Shown here: positions 23,780 to 36,223 of the stretch, piece by piece
How the letters are laid out: every line of letters begins with the position of its first letter
Numbering within the stretch: position 1 is the stretch's first letter
Origin: Linnemannia schmuckeri
Lineage: Eukaryota > Mortierellomycota > Mortierellomycetes > Mortierellales > Mortierellaceae
DNA: 64,000 bases
Direction of reading: 5' to 3'
Assembly: GCA_029449235.1 (NCBI GenBank)
Contig: JANATG010000005.1
Coordinates: forward strand, 434,001 to 498,000
Notes under the pieces: generated by a model
Told to the model about the DNA's origin: nothing
The model's database searches: none
What the model saw: the letters and a program-made list of their open reading frames with translations, nothing else
Program-made: the position numbers and the translations under genes

Positions 23780-24133
23780 GATGGACAGAGAAAAGAGTGT
23801 TTGAGGCTTCTTGCAGACGGTGAGGAGGTCGAGTGGTGTTCCAAGAGTTGGTCGGGTCCTGGTCCTGCTTGGTTGAACTGAGAAAGAAAACGTGGATGGA
23901 AGAGAAGTGCTGAAATCCGAATCAACCTCTCTGCTTTTATTTTTTCAAGTTTCTCTGTACCCGCCCACACGCGAGCTACGTCACACTCACTCATCATAAA
24001 TTGGTGGCAACCTTTTTTACTTTCTTTACTTTTCAAACTGCAAACTGCTAAACTTTTTTTTCTTTCTTTATATATCTTGCAAGAGGTTACAGTGAGAGTC
24101 GACCTGGGAGGGGGTGCTGGGGCCGGACTGCCC

Positions 24134-25964
24134 TTATCGCACCTTATTGATGTTGGCATTGTACAGGGTCTCGAGGTTGGCTGACCACTTGTCCATCGCA
24201 CTGTATCGCAAATCGCCCGTCGTCCTAAAAATTGTAAAAAAAGCGGTGTGTTAGAGACGAGGCGCATTCAATAAAGCAAAGCAACAAAATCATTCATCAC
24301 AGCAAAAAGGAAAGAAGCATACTGGCGCTGGAGCTCGAGGCGCTGGTTGACCTGATCGATATGACCTGCAATCTTCTTGTCAAGAATGAGTCCGACCAAG
24401 AGATCCTCGACATCCTGTGCAGGGATGTTGAGTTGACGCGAGATGAATGAGATCTCAATGCGGGTATAGGGCTTGATCAACCGGATCAACACCTGGGTCC
24501 GGATGTTCTTCAGGACATCATCGATATACGCCCGAATAAAAGGGTCGTCCATGATCGTCGTCCGATTCTCCCGCAGAATCTTTTCAAACTCGCGAATGTC
24601 CCGGCGCTGGTAGGCACTCACAAGGTTGGTCATTGCCACAATTTGAGAATCGTTCTTGTAGGGCTTGGTCTCCTGAGAGTCAAAGGGGTTGATCTTGGAC
24701 TCCATCAACATGTTGGCCAAGACCAAATACTTGAGAACCTGGATACGCTGGAAACTTCCCGCCTCATCATAGTTGCGGAACGACTCGAAAAAGTCTGTCT
24801 GCGCCTGGTCCCACTCCTTCTCGATCATGTGCATCTTGCCACCACACTCGCGAATGACTCCCATGATGCGGGGGTGAGGAATGGCCGACTTGACCGAGAG
24901 ACACTGCTGGTAGAGCGCCTTCAGCTTCTTACCGTTCTTTGTCTCTGTGTACATCTGAATCTCAAGTGCAAAAATCTCCAGCAAATGTGTTCCCTTGCGC
25001 TGGTCATCCGTTCCATCGTCCGCTTGGCACGATGCATGCAGCTGGCGAAGGATCTTTGACAAACGACCAAACTCTTTCCTGTCCAGCCAAAGCTTTGCCA
25101 GCTTCAAATTCGTTTTCACCAACAAGCGCTATTTTCCGATTTATAAGATTATGAGAATAAGGGTTATACTCTTTTTCACACACGTATCAAACCGGTGCAA
25201 TAATAATAGAATGAGTAAGATAACTTACGTCGTTATTGGCGTCCTTCAAGGCGTTCAAGGTGGTCTGGTAGAATTTTTCCATGAAGGCCATGTCGGATGA
25301 CGATGAGATAAAATCCAGAATGTTGTTGATACTCTTCTCGCTATAGTTCCTGGTCACCGCCGCTTTTGTATACGGCAGTAGCTGGTTATAGTACTCCAGT
25401 GTCTAGAAACAATAAACATCGTGAGAAAAAAAAAAAGGCGATGGTAAATGATTACAAAAGTCAATATCGTATATTTCATATCTTTGTAAAATGGTATCGA
25501 CTACTCGGTACAAGAGAGTGTGAATGAACAGTTATGTTTACCTTGTCGTAGTCGCCCATCTTGAAGGATAGTTTGACCATCTGTTTCAGCGCCTTGAAAC
25601 CCCTACAAAGTCAGATAACAGCAACCATCACACGCACGCTGTCAGTTCTTCCATCTAGCAATATCAACGCAACAAAAAAAGCCAACAAAGAAAGCAAGGC
25701 TGTCCCCATCCAGCATATCAAAAAGATGCCTCCATTAACAGAAACCTCCTTCGTTAAAACGTACCAGTCTCCCTTCTCAGTTTCAGCCTCAACAACGCCC
25801 TGGAACTCAGCCAAGGCTACATCAGGTTCGTCCTCCTTGTGACCCTTAGCGTTATAGTATTTGTTCTCCAAATCCACGTCGGGTTCATCACCATCCTCGT
25901 CCTCGTAATCAAAGTCGTAATCCTCGTCCTCCTCCTCTTCCATCATGAAATCGTCGTCACTCAT
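24134..25964 (-). CDS. CSN2: COP9 signalosome subunit 2 (CSN2)
   Basis: Five exons give 443 residues, the same length as the human protein: 25765-25964, 25542-25602, 25229-25402, 24323-25128 and 24134-24224. The N terminus is acidic (MSDDDFMMEEEEDEDYDFDYE) and is followed by DVDLENKYYNAKG, a hallmark of CSN2. Then come the TPR-like helical repeats (FKALKQMVKLSFKMGDY, NLKLAKLWLDRKEFGRLSKI) and a C-terminal PCI domain (IRTQVLIRLIKPYTRIEISFISRQLNI). All introns are GT-AG and in phase. CSN2 is the scaffold subunit of the cullin-deneddylating COP9 signalosome and contacts the cullin. The gene is divergent from the HAUS4-like gene, with about 0.7 kb between starts. Confidence 0.96.
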
Positions 25965-26649
25965 GGTTCTTGGGTTTGTTGGTAGTAGGTGAAAGGTGTT
26001 GAGGTGTGTTGGGTGAGGTGCGTCTACTGCGGCAAGGAGAATTTAGTTTAGGAAGGAAGCAAGGGTGTGGGTTAAAAAAGAGGAAGATGGCAAGATGAGT
26101 TTTGTGTTAAAGAAGTTTAGATTCGGGGCATGGCCCACGTCAGCCTATGAACCTGGCCTGGCCTGGATGTCGGTTATTTTGAAGGCGCAGCTTTCATTTT
26201 CAAGTCGAACAACGATTCCTTTCACCGAGCACCGCGTTTGAATGGCGGACTCTCTGCAAAAGGTCTGCCAGCAGTAGAACGCGGTGTGCGCAGAGGTCGC
26301 GGTTGCGTTAGGTTGACTTACGAGCAATTGGTCTATTCCCTAATGTTCTTTAGACGCGTTGTGGACAAATGGGAAAAGAAAGCAAGTGAAAGAAGTGTAT
26401 TTGAACAAGTTGGGGTGGCAAAGAAGGGAAATGTAAAAAAAGGGACGACTGTCTTTCTTTCCTTTGTCGCCCTCTCTGCCAGTCTGCGTGGGCGTCAACG
26501 TCTGAAATCTTGACCACGCCGCGCGTGAGCAAGGCGGGTGACTGTTATTCGAACTCTCGCTCTCTTTCTCAGGCAGCACAAGAGTTGACCAAGTTCACTC
26601 CCTGATCAACTTTGCCGACGCTTCTTTCAAAGACAACAATGAACAAGCA
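25965..26649. other. Divergent promoter region, CSN2 / HAUS4-like
   Basis: The 685 bp lie between two outward-reading starts. An ATG at 26241 followed by six sense codons, and an acceptor-like TTTCTCAG just before 26573, could be an extra 5' exon and intron of the plus-strand gene. The phases do not match with the donors I can see. Confidence 0.4.
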
Positions 26650-28128
26650 ATGCAGGACCAAGAACTCCTCGACCGAAACCCAGGACTTGCCACCCTCCTA
26701 ACAGACCTCAACACCCGATTCCTCACACCCACAGGAACCAGTCTCCACCTGGACCAAGACCTCCACCAGGTACTTTGTCCGTTACACCTCAACTCGGTCA
26801 TTGCTTGGGCGCGTTAATATTTTGCCACCATTTCCAAGGAAAGTTAACATGGCTCACACAACACACACCCTCGCACTTGCTGATATTAGGCCCGTTATGC
26901 GTTGAAGCACAAAAAGAGCTACCTAGAAACGAAAACAATCTTTGAACCTATCGAACGGCTCCGCTTCCTTCCCCTCGACAACTACACCACCTTCACAGGA
27001 AGCTCTTCCAACAATGCCGCCGCCGCTGACCTCCAACGGGACATATCAACACATCTCGACAGACTACTCAGTATACTCGAAACCCGCCGTCTCATCGTCC
27101 CATCTTCCTTCTCCAATCTCCCAGTCGAGCGAACAAGTCGAGGCAGCAATAGGAGCAATAATGACAGTCTCTCAGGTGGGCCAGACTCGACAACTTCAAT
27201 CATCTCACTCCTGGCATCCAGGACCAACACCCCCGATGCTGACACGACAATGGACATGGACGAATATGTCGTAGACCAACTGAGACCGCACCTCGACGCA
27301 CTCGAAGGCCTGACTCCCTTTCTCCTCACAGCCATCCAACACTCCATCCACCAACGCCAACAGGACCTCCTCTCTCTTTCCTCCAACACCATCGCAACCC
27401 CCGCTGCATCACTGGAAGAGCTAATCGCCCATACAAAGAAACAATCTCTCTTCCTGGACAGGCGCAAAGAAGAGTCTCTTCTCCATACTATCACCCTTCA
27501 GAACAAGGTCCAGACTTTATACAACACATTGAGCCAAACAGTGGGGACACTATGGGAGGTGATTGTCGAATTCAAGATCCGGTACCAAGTTGAGCAGGAT
27601 CAGACGTTGAAGGAGTATTTTTCCCAATTGGTAGAATCTCTTACTCTCAAACTCGAGTAAGTCCCATGCTATCACCGCCTTTTGTTTTTTTATGAGATCG
27701 ATGTTATCATTCGAGAAGCTGACCCAGAAAGTCATTTTTTTTTTATCATGAAACGACAACTTTTAGGATCTTGAAAGTGACAATACAGGAACACGTCTAC
27801 AACAAAGAGACCATCGCAAAACTGACTGTCATCCGGTAAGAAAACTACCCATCAATCCCTCCAAAAATCTCACAACTCATAGATACCACATACTTATTCA
27901 CCATAAATTAACCTCAAATTTTCCGCTACAAAAAAATAAATAAAAAAAAAAAATAGAGAAGAGATCGATAAGCGCCACGAATCGCTCACCCACCAAAGGC
28001 ACCAAAATGCACTCCTCCTGGAAAGGTACAAGTCCGCAGGCCCAGAATTCAACACCATCGTCCAGACCTACACAGACATCATGCATCGCATCGACATTGT
28101 CCAAGACGACATTCGACGCCTCCAATAA
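26650..28128 (+). CDS. Probable HAUS augmin-like complex subunit 4
   Basis: Four exons give 375 residues from ATG 26650: 26650-26769, 26890-27656, 27767-27835 and 27957-28128. The frame is open upstream to about 26573, so a 5' exon may exist. The protein is mostly alpha-helical with a Ser/Asn-rich insertion (about residues 105-155). The C-terminal third has the HAUS4-type pattern: a helix with FKIRYQVEQD, then LKLEILKVTIQEHVY, KLTVIREEIDKR, and YKSAGPEFNTIVQTYT. I recognise this from general family resemblance, not a diagnostic motif. Augmin binds spindle microtubules and recruits gamma-tubulin for branched nucleation. An alternative is another coiled-coil kinetochore or spindle protein. The gene is convergent with UVRAG, with stop codons 60 bp apart. 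Confidence 0.55.
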
Positions 28129-28188
28129 AACAATCGTTAAAAACAAAAAGAAAAAAAAATAGCCTGCAACAAAAGTGTTGTAGAAGGT

Positions 28189-31100
28189 TTATGTACTAGA
28201 TTCTAAAGCTTTTGGGGATGTAACAACAGTCGGCGTTGACGAAAGTGGTTCATGTTCATGCTTCTTGTCAAGCAAGTCCTTCGAAAGTGTCGGACGAGCA
28301 CCAACAATCTCCAAATTAGCATCGCCACCACCACCGCCGATTTCGCTGTCACTGCTCCGACTGGTACTTGTACTGCTGTCTATGCCAATCTTGTTGCTCG
28401 AACGGCGACGAACGTTACTGTGCATTTGACTAAGTCCAGGACTAGGATGCTCACTACTGGACTTTTCTTCCAACACGAGTGACTCGGTCGTTCCTGAAAC
28501 AGGTCCCGAGCCAAAGAGCGTATGATCGCTGCTCTCCGACACCGGATCCTTTACTAGCCGTTGCTGCTGTTGCTGCTGCTGTTGTGAAAGAGACGACCCG
28601 CTACTGATCCTCTTCCTGCTCTGTCCGCTCCAGTCAATAACATCCTTGGGAGAAATAGCCGCCGAGGCGACCGTGCGTGGCGGGGGAGAGTGCGAGGCAC
28701 TCAGTGGTCCGACAACATCCGCGTCCTTGTTATCGTTCTTGTTACCGAGATCCCGTCCAAGAACACCTGTTGCGACACTCAGCTTTGCCAGGTTGGAGGG
28801 CTTGATCGTACTGGTGGTCGTCGTTGTGGTTGCTGACGTTGTTGACGAGGTCGAGGATGCTCTGCGAGGTGAATGAGGAGGAACTCCAATAATATTAGGC
28901 TCATCGGCGTTGCCGGGTTGCTCGGGCGATTGGCGAGACGAGGTATCCTGAACAAACTTTTGGATCCGTTCTACAGATCTCGCTTTCACGCCAATGGGCT
29001 GCCTGATCACTGAGCCAAACGAAAGCTGCCGCTGCCTCTCAATGGGAGACGTCGGTGAGGAGGTGGTGGTAGGCGAGGCAACAACGACTGACGGCCGCTT
29101 AGGGAGTAGTGGGGGTTGCTCCTCTGCTTCAGCTGCAGCCTCAAACGCCCAGCCCGAGAATCCAGGTTCGTCAGTGTTATGACTACCGCCCTCATCGTCA
29201 CTGCTGCTGCTCAGTTCCAAACTCGACGAGTATCCATGCTGAAGACCACTCGGTTTCCTCTGGCGCGCTCCTCTGGGGGACATGGGCGTGCTGCAAGGCT
29301 CACTCCGTTCAATCGTTGAGATATCGCTCCCTACAGTCTCTTTCCGACTTCTCTGTGACATTGTCGATGCGCTATCCAGAATCAAAGTGTAGCCGCCGTC
29401 AATTGGGTCGTACTCCCGCTGCAGAAGCGAATGGTCTCCAGAATTGTTCTTGAGCGCACCCCCTTTGTCGTTCGATCGTATTCCAGAACTTGAGCTTCCT
29501 TGGTCCTTTCCACCTTCCATGGAAGAATGGCTTCTCGAGTTTAGGATGTGGTCTAACTCGCGCTGCTCTGTCGATATTGTGAACAAGTTTTCGAGTCGAT
29601 CCTGGTCCAGTCTTTCATGCTTCCTGCGATTCGTAAACTTGGAACGATACAGCATCGATTGACTACAATTGCAGCGTTTCAAATCAAAAATGCTAATTAA
29701 ATTTTTGCCAGATAAAATACACGATATATGATAACACAAATTTAGAACAACTTGATAGGTACATACATTGGCGACTTGGTAAGCAACGTCTCCATTAGGT
29801 AACGAATATTGGGAAGGGTTTGACGCAGGTCCATAAACTGAAGGCCTTGAGAGTTCATCAACTAGTAAATTGATGTAAGTCAATGGTTAGCTGTTACGGC
29901 AGTTATTTTAGTGAAATAACCAAACAGCACCACAACGGGCGATTCTTTTATCCTCACCTGCTCAATGTCTTTGTTCAGCAAGAAGACACCATACTCAAAA
30001 CGGTTTCGATCCTGACCCTTGCCGTAAAGAGGGAACCTAGTGAAAGAACGTGATAATGCATATCGTTAAAACAGTGGGGTGACTTCGTTAAACAACCTCT
30101 TTGAAGTAATGGTCCTTAAACTTACTCTTTGGGACCAACAAGGAGTGAAACAGGGTCAATTACAAACGCCCTTGATCCCATTGGCGTCAAAGGATATCGT
30201 AACGGTACATTAAGATAGTGCGCCAACATGACCACGAGTTGACAAGTAAATCCCAGGGCAATGGAGACCAGATCCTCATCCATGCCTAATCAATGCATCA
30301 GGATTGTGAAAGGGTTAGTTAAAGAATAAATTTGGGCCGCACGAGAAAATCCATGGTCAGTCTTCTCGTCTGACATACCATTGTAAACCGAATTTGGCAA
30401 CGGTACTTTGCAAATCATCAGTAGGTTGGGGTCGTTTTCAGACTAAATACGAAAGGCGCATTTCTGGTTAATAGTCGGAAAATACTCCAATACCACTGAA
30501 CGTTCCAGCGTAGCAAACGATGACGAACCTGGGTGATTGGAAATATTGTGAAAAGTGTCGCAATGAGTTCGGTGCGTTTGGAAGAGTATTCTTTCAGAAC
30601 GTGGAAAAGACTCTCCTTGTTCTTGGTGAGGTTGATAATGTTCTCTTCCAGATACATCTCCTGCGTCTGTCCACGTTCCCTTGAATCATCTAGAGCCTTC
30701 CGCCGTGCAGCATGCTCCCGTCGTAATGCTTCTGCTCTATCCTGGGCTGCGGATGAAAATATGCCAAGTAAATATACAGTTAGCTCATTGTTTGTCTCTA
30801 TCCAAGGCGTACAATGGGTTCTCATGGTAAAGTGCTGTAAGCATTGTACCTTCTTCTAGGACATTCAGTTCATGCCCAACTTGTCGCTGAAGGTGCCAAA
30901 GCCGTTCCGTGTACTCTCCGCGACGCCTTTGCTACACGTTCAACAGCAAAAAAAAAATAATGAAATCCTATCAGTTAAAGAATTTCCAGATTTACTGTCA
31001 AAGCGACAGATGTACTGTTCTTGTTCCATGGCTCTAAGACTCACCAATATCATGGGCGCGTTCTCCTTATTCATCGCAGACTCGATACTGTGCTTAATTT

Positions 31101-33122
31101 CGTCTCTTGATTTTTTTGTGTCCATTATACACTCATGCAAATTATTCAGCCTCATCACTGTCTCGTAAGTGTACGAACGACTCACTCCTCCGCCAGGTAT
31201 TGTTGCGACCGGTTCCAGCGAATGCATATGTGGATGATCCATGAGTTCATCCTCGTCTGCTGCGGTGTAGTACCCGCTTTCGAACCCAAAGAGAATCATG
31301 TTGTTGGGTAGTCCTGACGGCAAGTCTCGAAGCTCCTTTCCAATGTACCTTAAGCAGCAAAGCTCCACCTTCCACTCCAAAAGAAGAAAATAGTCCGAGT
31401 CGCGATAGCCTGCCCATATCCGAATAACTATGCTGCCGATCCTGCGCTTCGAAGGGTCCAGAAATCCATGCTCCTCTAATGGACTGTATTTAGGATTCTA
31501 TATTCACGATTGCAATTGGACACGTTATTATCAGATCCTGAATGAATTTATATCGTAAATAATATTGTCAGTCAACAGCATCTTCAGTCGATGCAACTTA
31601 CATTGGAACTCGTCACGGTATCACTGGTATAGATGACTTCGTCTAATGTTGAATTTGCAATTCATAATTGATGTCAGTGAAAAATATCCAACACTTCTCC
31701 ATATCGAATGGCATCCCTGCAAATGATAACAGCATCTGCTCAGATTACCATTGTCGGGGTCGTGAAGTGTGAAGTAGCTGTTCAATAAGATGGGGCCTGA
31801 TTTCCTTTTCGATCCTGATAAAAACGCCGGCAGCCTGTTGTTCAAATCAGAATCAGCATCCGTCACTGTCGAAGGTGTAGAGCTGTTACTATCTTCTCGT
31901 GCATCCTTAGAGTTACGTGGCGTGATATCCTGATTCGGTGAGGGTTGCGGGTCTCGAGCAGTCAATTGTGATGGTGCTGGAAAAGAATCGTTGAACGAAC
32001 GCGAGTATTCACCTTCCTCCAACTGATGCTGCTGCTGTTGTTGGTACCGTGTTTGTGTTTGTAGATGTCGCTGTCGCTGTTGGTTTGAAAAGTCCGCAGA
32101 GACTCTGCCTTTGGATTTCGCCTTGAGCGCGCCACCAATATTTCCTGCTCCTCCTCCCAATTGTCCTGAGACAGATCCCGATCCCGATTCAGACGCATAG
32201 CCTGACGACGATTCATAAGAGGTCCCCGCGCTAAACACCGTCGCCTTCAATCCTGCCGACAACCGAGCAATGGGCTCCTTGATGGCCGATGATGCACCTC
32301 CTGTTCGCCCAGACTCGGACGCCGCGGACACCGATCCTGTATCTGACCCAGGCCCACGGATCTTTTGGACACCCTGTGAATAACTCTTCCATGGCGACCT
32401 GAAGTAACTACTACTCTTGGTGGGTGAGGACGTCCCTGAACGCAGCTCCAGCGATGGCGTTATGGATCGACTGGTATTTTGATGCTGGAGCTGCTGTTGA
32501 TAAGGATTATAGCTGTAGGTACTTCCTGTGGTGTTATAGTTATAGTTGCTTCCGGTGGTGCTATAGGCAGTATTGTAGTTGCTGTTATTGCCTTGTTGCG
32601 GGTACTGTGGTGTAGGGTGGACGAGAAGAGCTGAGGCTAGGGTCCGCTGGTTGGCGTTTGGACTAAAGGTAAGGTTCCTTGCCTGTATTGTCTGAATGTG
32701 CCTGACACGTCTCTAAAAAACACGCAGAGTTGATGGGAAGGAGAAAGGCGTGAAGAAGAAGGAAAGGAAGTTAGTCGCTTTCCTTCCTCCTGGGAAGCAC
32801 GATGTGAGTTGTTTCATAGCATGTAGCTGCTTCATTTATTATTTTTTTCTTAGCAACTCCTTGGGTCAAGTAGAATATGAACTTGGCCTGCCCGTGACTC
32901 CACACAACAACACCACCTGTCAGGTTCTATTGCTTCCTAGTATGTTCCTCTGTTTGCCTTGTCATCAAGAGCGAAACCCTGCAGGGTGTGTGTCTGTCCA
33001 TTGTCATTAAGTTGAGCTAACAACGAGCAAGCTCACACACACTGTTGTTCGTTGTCGCTGTCGTTTATTCATACCTGTGTTGGCTCGAGTCCCTGGCGGT
33101 GCTTCATTCGGCCCTTTTCCAT
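28189..33122 (-). CDS. UVRAG / Vps38-like PI3-kinase complex II subunit
   Basis: Eleven exons give 1225 residues: 33075-33122, 31749-32712, 31602-31642, 31045-31497, 30850-30931, 30529-30746, 30379-30442, 30126-30285, 29958-30036, 29767-29861 and 28189-29662. All introns are GT-AG and in phase. The short exon 1 ends PTQ and joins RRVRHIQTIQARNL, the UVRAG basic motif. A long disordered insertion follows. Then come the C2-like strands (LLNSYFTLHDPDN, IVIRIWAGYRDSDYFLLLEWKV, MILFGFESGYY), a coiled coil (about 440-600), and the C-terminal lobe with YPLTPMGSRAFVIDP and FPLYGKGQDRNRFEYGVFLLNKDIEQ. The last 470 residues are Ser-rich and disordered with a poly-Gln tract. UVRAG/Vps38 directs the Vps34-Vps15-Beclin complex to endosomes. 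Confidence 0.9.
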
Positions 33123-33420
33123 TGTGACTGTGTGAGGAGGGAAGGAAAGGGAAGGAAAGGGTGTGATGTCGCCCTTTGGTGAGTCGTAAGTCGTCCTTTG
33201 AATGAGGTAAGAAAGAGAAGGGCACCCTGTGAGGAGAAAAGGGTGGCGCAAAGGAACGAAATGAAGTGGCTGCAAGTGAATGTATGAAAAAAAAAGTGTT
33301 CATCTTTTGGACTGAGCAAAGAAAAAAAAAGTACCACTCTCAAGAGCTGACCAGGTGCTGAGACCCTTAAGTGACTCATCTGGTCACTCACCACTTACCT
33401 CACCTCCCTACTTCTCTGTT

Positions 33421-33456
<36 letters not shown>

Positions 33457-33562
33457 TTTGTTGCAACCTCCTCCCTCGATTCATTTGATTGATGTTTTTT
33501 TGGTAATGTTCGCATTTTTTGTATATTTTTATTCGGTAAAAAGAGCGCGCGTAAAAACGTAC
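33123..33562. other. Gap with A30 tract between UVRAG promoter and kelch 3' end
   Basis: Contains the UVRAG upstream region on the minus strand and an A30 homopolymer at 33423-33452. No coding block is seen. Confidence 0.5.
33423..33452. repeat. A30 homopolymer
   Basis: Thirty consecutive A on the plus strand, the longest homopolymer in the window. It lies just downstream of the kelch gene stop on its minus strand (as T30). It could be a relic of a retroposed poly(A) tail, but no target-site repeat or element body is visible. Confidence 0.85.
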
Positions 33563-36223
33563 TCAGGGCTCCGGTGACTGAGAATCAAACTGTCGATATG
33601 GATCCTCGCCACCTTGGACAAGCCCCTCCTGACTACTATGACCTTGATCTTGACCTTGATTTGAATCATGGTCATGGTCCTGTCCAAGCGACTCGTCTGA
33701 AGGATTCACAACATAAAGTCGTCCGCGTGGCACCGCCAACATCTGAATATCCATCTCCTGCATCGCGTTCTCAAACCCATCCGAATACGCACGACCATGG
33801 GGGGCCTCCTCACCGTCTCGGTTCAACCTCGGAACACGCGCGTCCGTTAATGTCACCCCGGGGCCAGAATAATGAACTCCTGGTCCTGAACCTGGACCCG
33901 CACCAACACCAGTGTTCCCGAATCCTGCAGACGATCGGGGTGACCGAGGAGAAGTCGGAGGACTCTGCGAAATCGGTTGCTGAAGAGGCGTAAATAATGG
34001 CGACAAATGACCCGCTCTCGACCGTGCGCGGTGAACTGCATCCAAAAAGATTTCTTGATCCGACGGGTAAGGCAATGTCTGCAGACCTCTCATCCCTCCA
34101 TCATCCTCATCACGATCGCCCAGTCTCTGAGAATACGATACATTGGCTGCCCGTCGACTACTGCCACTTCCATGCCGGAATCCGATCCCGCTCCACGCCT
34201 GCTTTACCCTCTGACCAAACGAGAGCGGCGCAGAATCGAATGCCATCCCTGTGGGCCGGTATGCGTCTTCGAGATGAGGGTTCCTGGCGTACGAATAGTC
34301 GCTTGCATATAACGCCGTCGCCTTGTGTTGCGTATTCTGAATTTGTTGCCGACGACGCCTCCGCATTGCTACTACCAATACTACCGCAAGAGCTGCAGAA
34401 CCAACAAGTCCGCCAACGATAGCTGCAACATCTGGTCCTTCATTTTTTCCATTGTCTGGGGATGTTGGCTGGGGGTCATTTGGTTCTGGTGATGGTGAAG
34501 GGAGCACTGGAGGCGGCTTGTATCCAGGCCAGTCTTCTGGCTTTGTCGACGTTTGAGCGAGTGCGTTAGGTGTGTAGGATGTCACCCATGCGTTTGTTGT
34601 CGTGTCCAGTATAAAAATATTGTTGTTCGATCCTCCCGCCGTCAATCCTATCATATACAAAAAACAAAAAAAAAACGCGTTCATTTTTGTTCTTAATATC
34701 AAGTCTCCACAATAACGTACATTTTTGGTATCCGTTTCTCAGACTGATCCATACCGAATGTCATGATAATGTTGGATCCGACCATGGTAGCAGCGTGGGA
34801 ATATCGTCCTGTAGGTGCGTTTCCGCCCATCGCCGGTTGACTCCATGACCAGGACGTTGTGTCTATTTTTGTTGAAATACAAAAAAAAATTGTGAAGAAA
34901 AAATGACATTCCAGGGTCGGTAAATTTACGTCAGTCAAAGAGAACCACAAAAAAAGAGAGAGAAAAAAGTGGTTTACCTAGAATGGCCAAGTCCGCAAAG
35001 AAAGTTGTTGCGCCAAGGTCCGTTCCGCCGTGCACATAGATCTGTCCATTGTTAGCTATCAAAAGTGAAGGGAAAAAATATGACGCAAGAGTGTGCATTG
35101 TCAGAAACAACGACGGAGGGGCTTGCATGGAAAGGAAAAAAAAGAGGGAGAGAGAGAAAAGAGAATAGCCACTTCCAAATACCAGGGAGAGACTTACTTG
35201 CGACAGCAATGTGATTCCTTCGCAAGGGTGGTGTGGCCCCTGTAGCTGTCTGTACTGACCAAGTGCCCGCTGCAGTATCATAAACGGCGATTTCTGACAT
35301 GGGCACTAGAGCCCCACCCGAGACGCCACCAATCAATACAATCAGCCCATTGGATCGGATCATCGTCGCGGTGTGAAAGGATCGGTCTGCGCCAGAGGGT
35401 GAATTCGGGCTGGTGAGTTTCTGCCACCCTACAGTCTGTGGTGTGAGTCCTGGTGGCTGTGTTGGCTTTGGTGGGTCGGGAGAAGTCGAGTTGTCTCCTG
35501 GCCCTGTCGTATTTGTTGGAGGTGTGATGTACCCGCCTATGGACCACAATTCGGCTGTGGCAGACTCTGTCCTCAAATCGGGTGACAGGACCATGCCACC
35601 CATGACATACATTGTGCCGTCGCTCAGCCGTGAGACAGCTGCAGCCTGTTCCCTCCTCGGAGGATCCTGAAGCGGGGAAAGTACCCATGTTCCCGATGCA
35701 GTGTCGTATAAATTGAGCGAGTTACTGTTGGAAGATGGTGAGGATGAGAAGGAAGTATTGCCACCAAAGACGGCGAGGAGGTTGTTAGAGGGACCGAGCA
35801 GGCCTGCTGTGTGGAAGGAAGCGTAGGGTCCAGCAGTGAGCTGCGCCCAAGGAACAGTAAATGAATTGAAGGTTGTTGATATGTCGAGTGAGTAGAGATC
35901 TGATCCGACAGGTGCTGTCATTGGGTTGACTCCTGTGTGTCCGCCATGTATATACAGCTGGTTTCCGCATAACACCTATTAGGAAGCAAAGGTAAAAGGG
36001 AATTTGCCAAGCAAAAGCGTGAGTTAAGAGAGGAGGGAAAGAGAAGATAAAAATAAGTGTTGTTTTAGACTGGCTTCTTGCATACCGAGACATGGCCCCA
36101 GCGAGCAGGTGGGATGACAATGGCATCGGTCAGAGACGACGACAAAGATGATGATATCGAGAAGGAGAAGGTGAGATAGAGGATGATTCTTGACCTATTC
36201 CGTGCCAGACGAGGTCGTTTCAT
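33563..36223 (-). CDS. Kelch-repeat single-pass membrane protein
   Basis: Five exons give 728 residues: 36086-36223, 35198-35975, 34978-35055, 34755-34862 and 33563-34647. The N terminus (basic, then LYLTFSFSISSSLSSSLTDA) looks like a signal peptide. Kelch blades follow to about residue 390, seen as repeated GG pairs and W or Y-D positions: IHGGHTGVN, AVFGGN, LYDTASGTWV, VMGGMV, LIGGVSGG, VYDTAAGTWSV, VHGGTD, ILDTTTNAWV. A Pro-rich stalk precedes a transmembrane helix (about 441-462, AAIVGGLVGSAALAVVLVVA) and a basic stop-transfer (MRRRRRQQ). The remaining 260 residues are a disordered cytoplasmic tail. The topology suggests a cell-surface beta-propeller receptor or adhesion protein. Such proteins are common in these fungi, but the function is unknown. 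Confidence 0.85.

Noticed and set aside
33423..33452. Retrotransposon poly(A) tail
   Set aside because: Only a homopolymer is present; no reverse transcriptase, element body or target-site duplication is seen.
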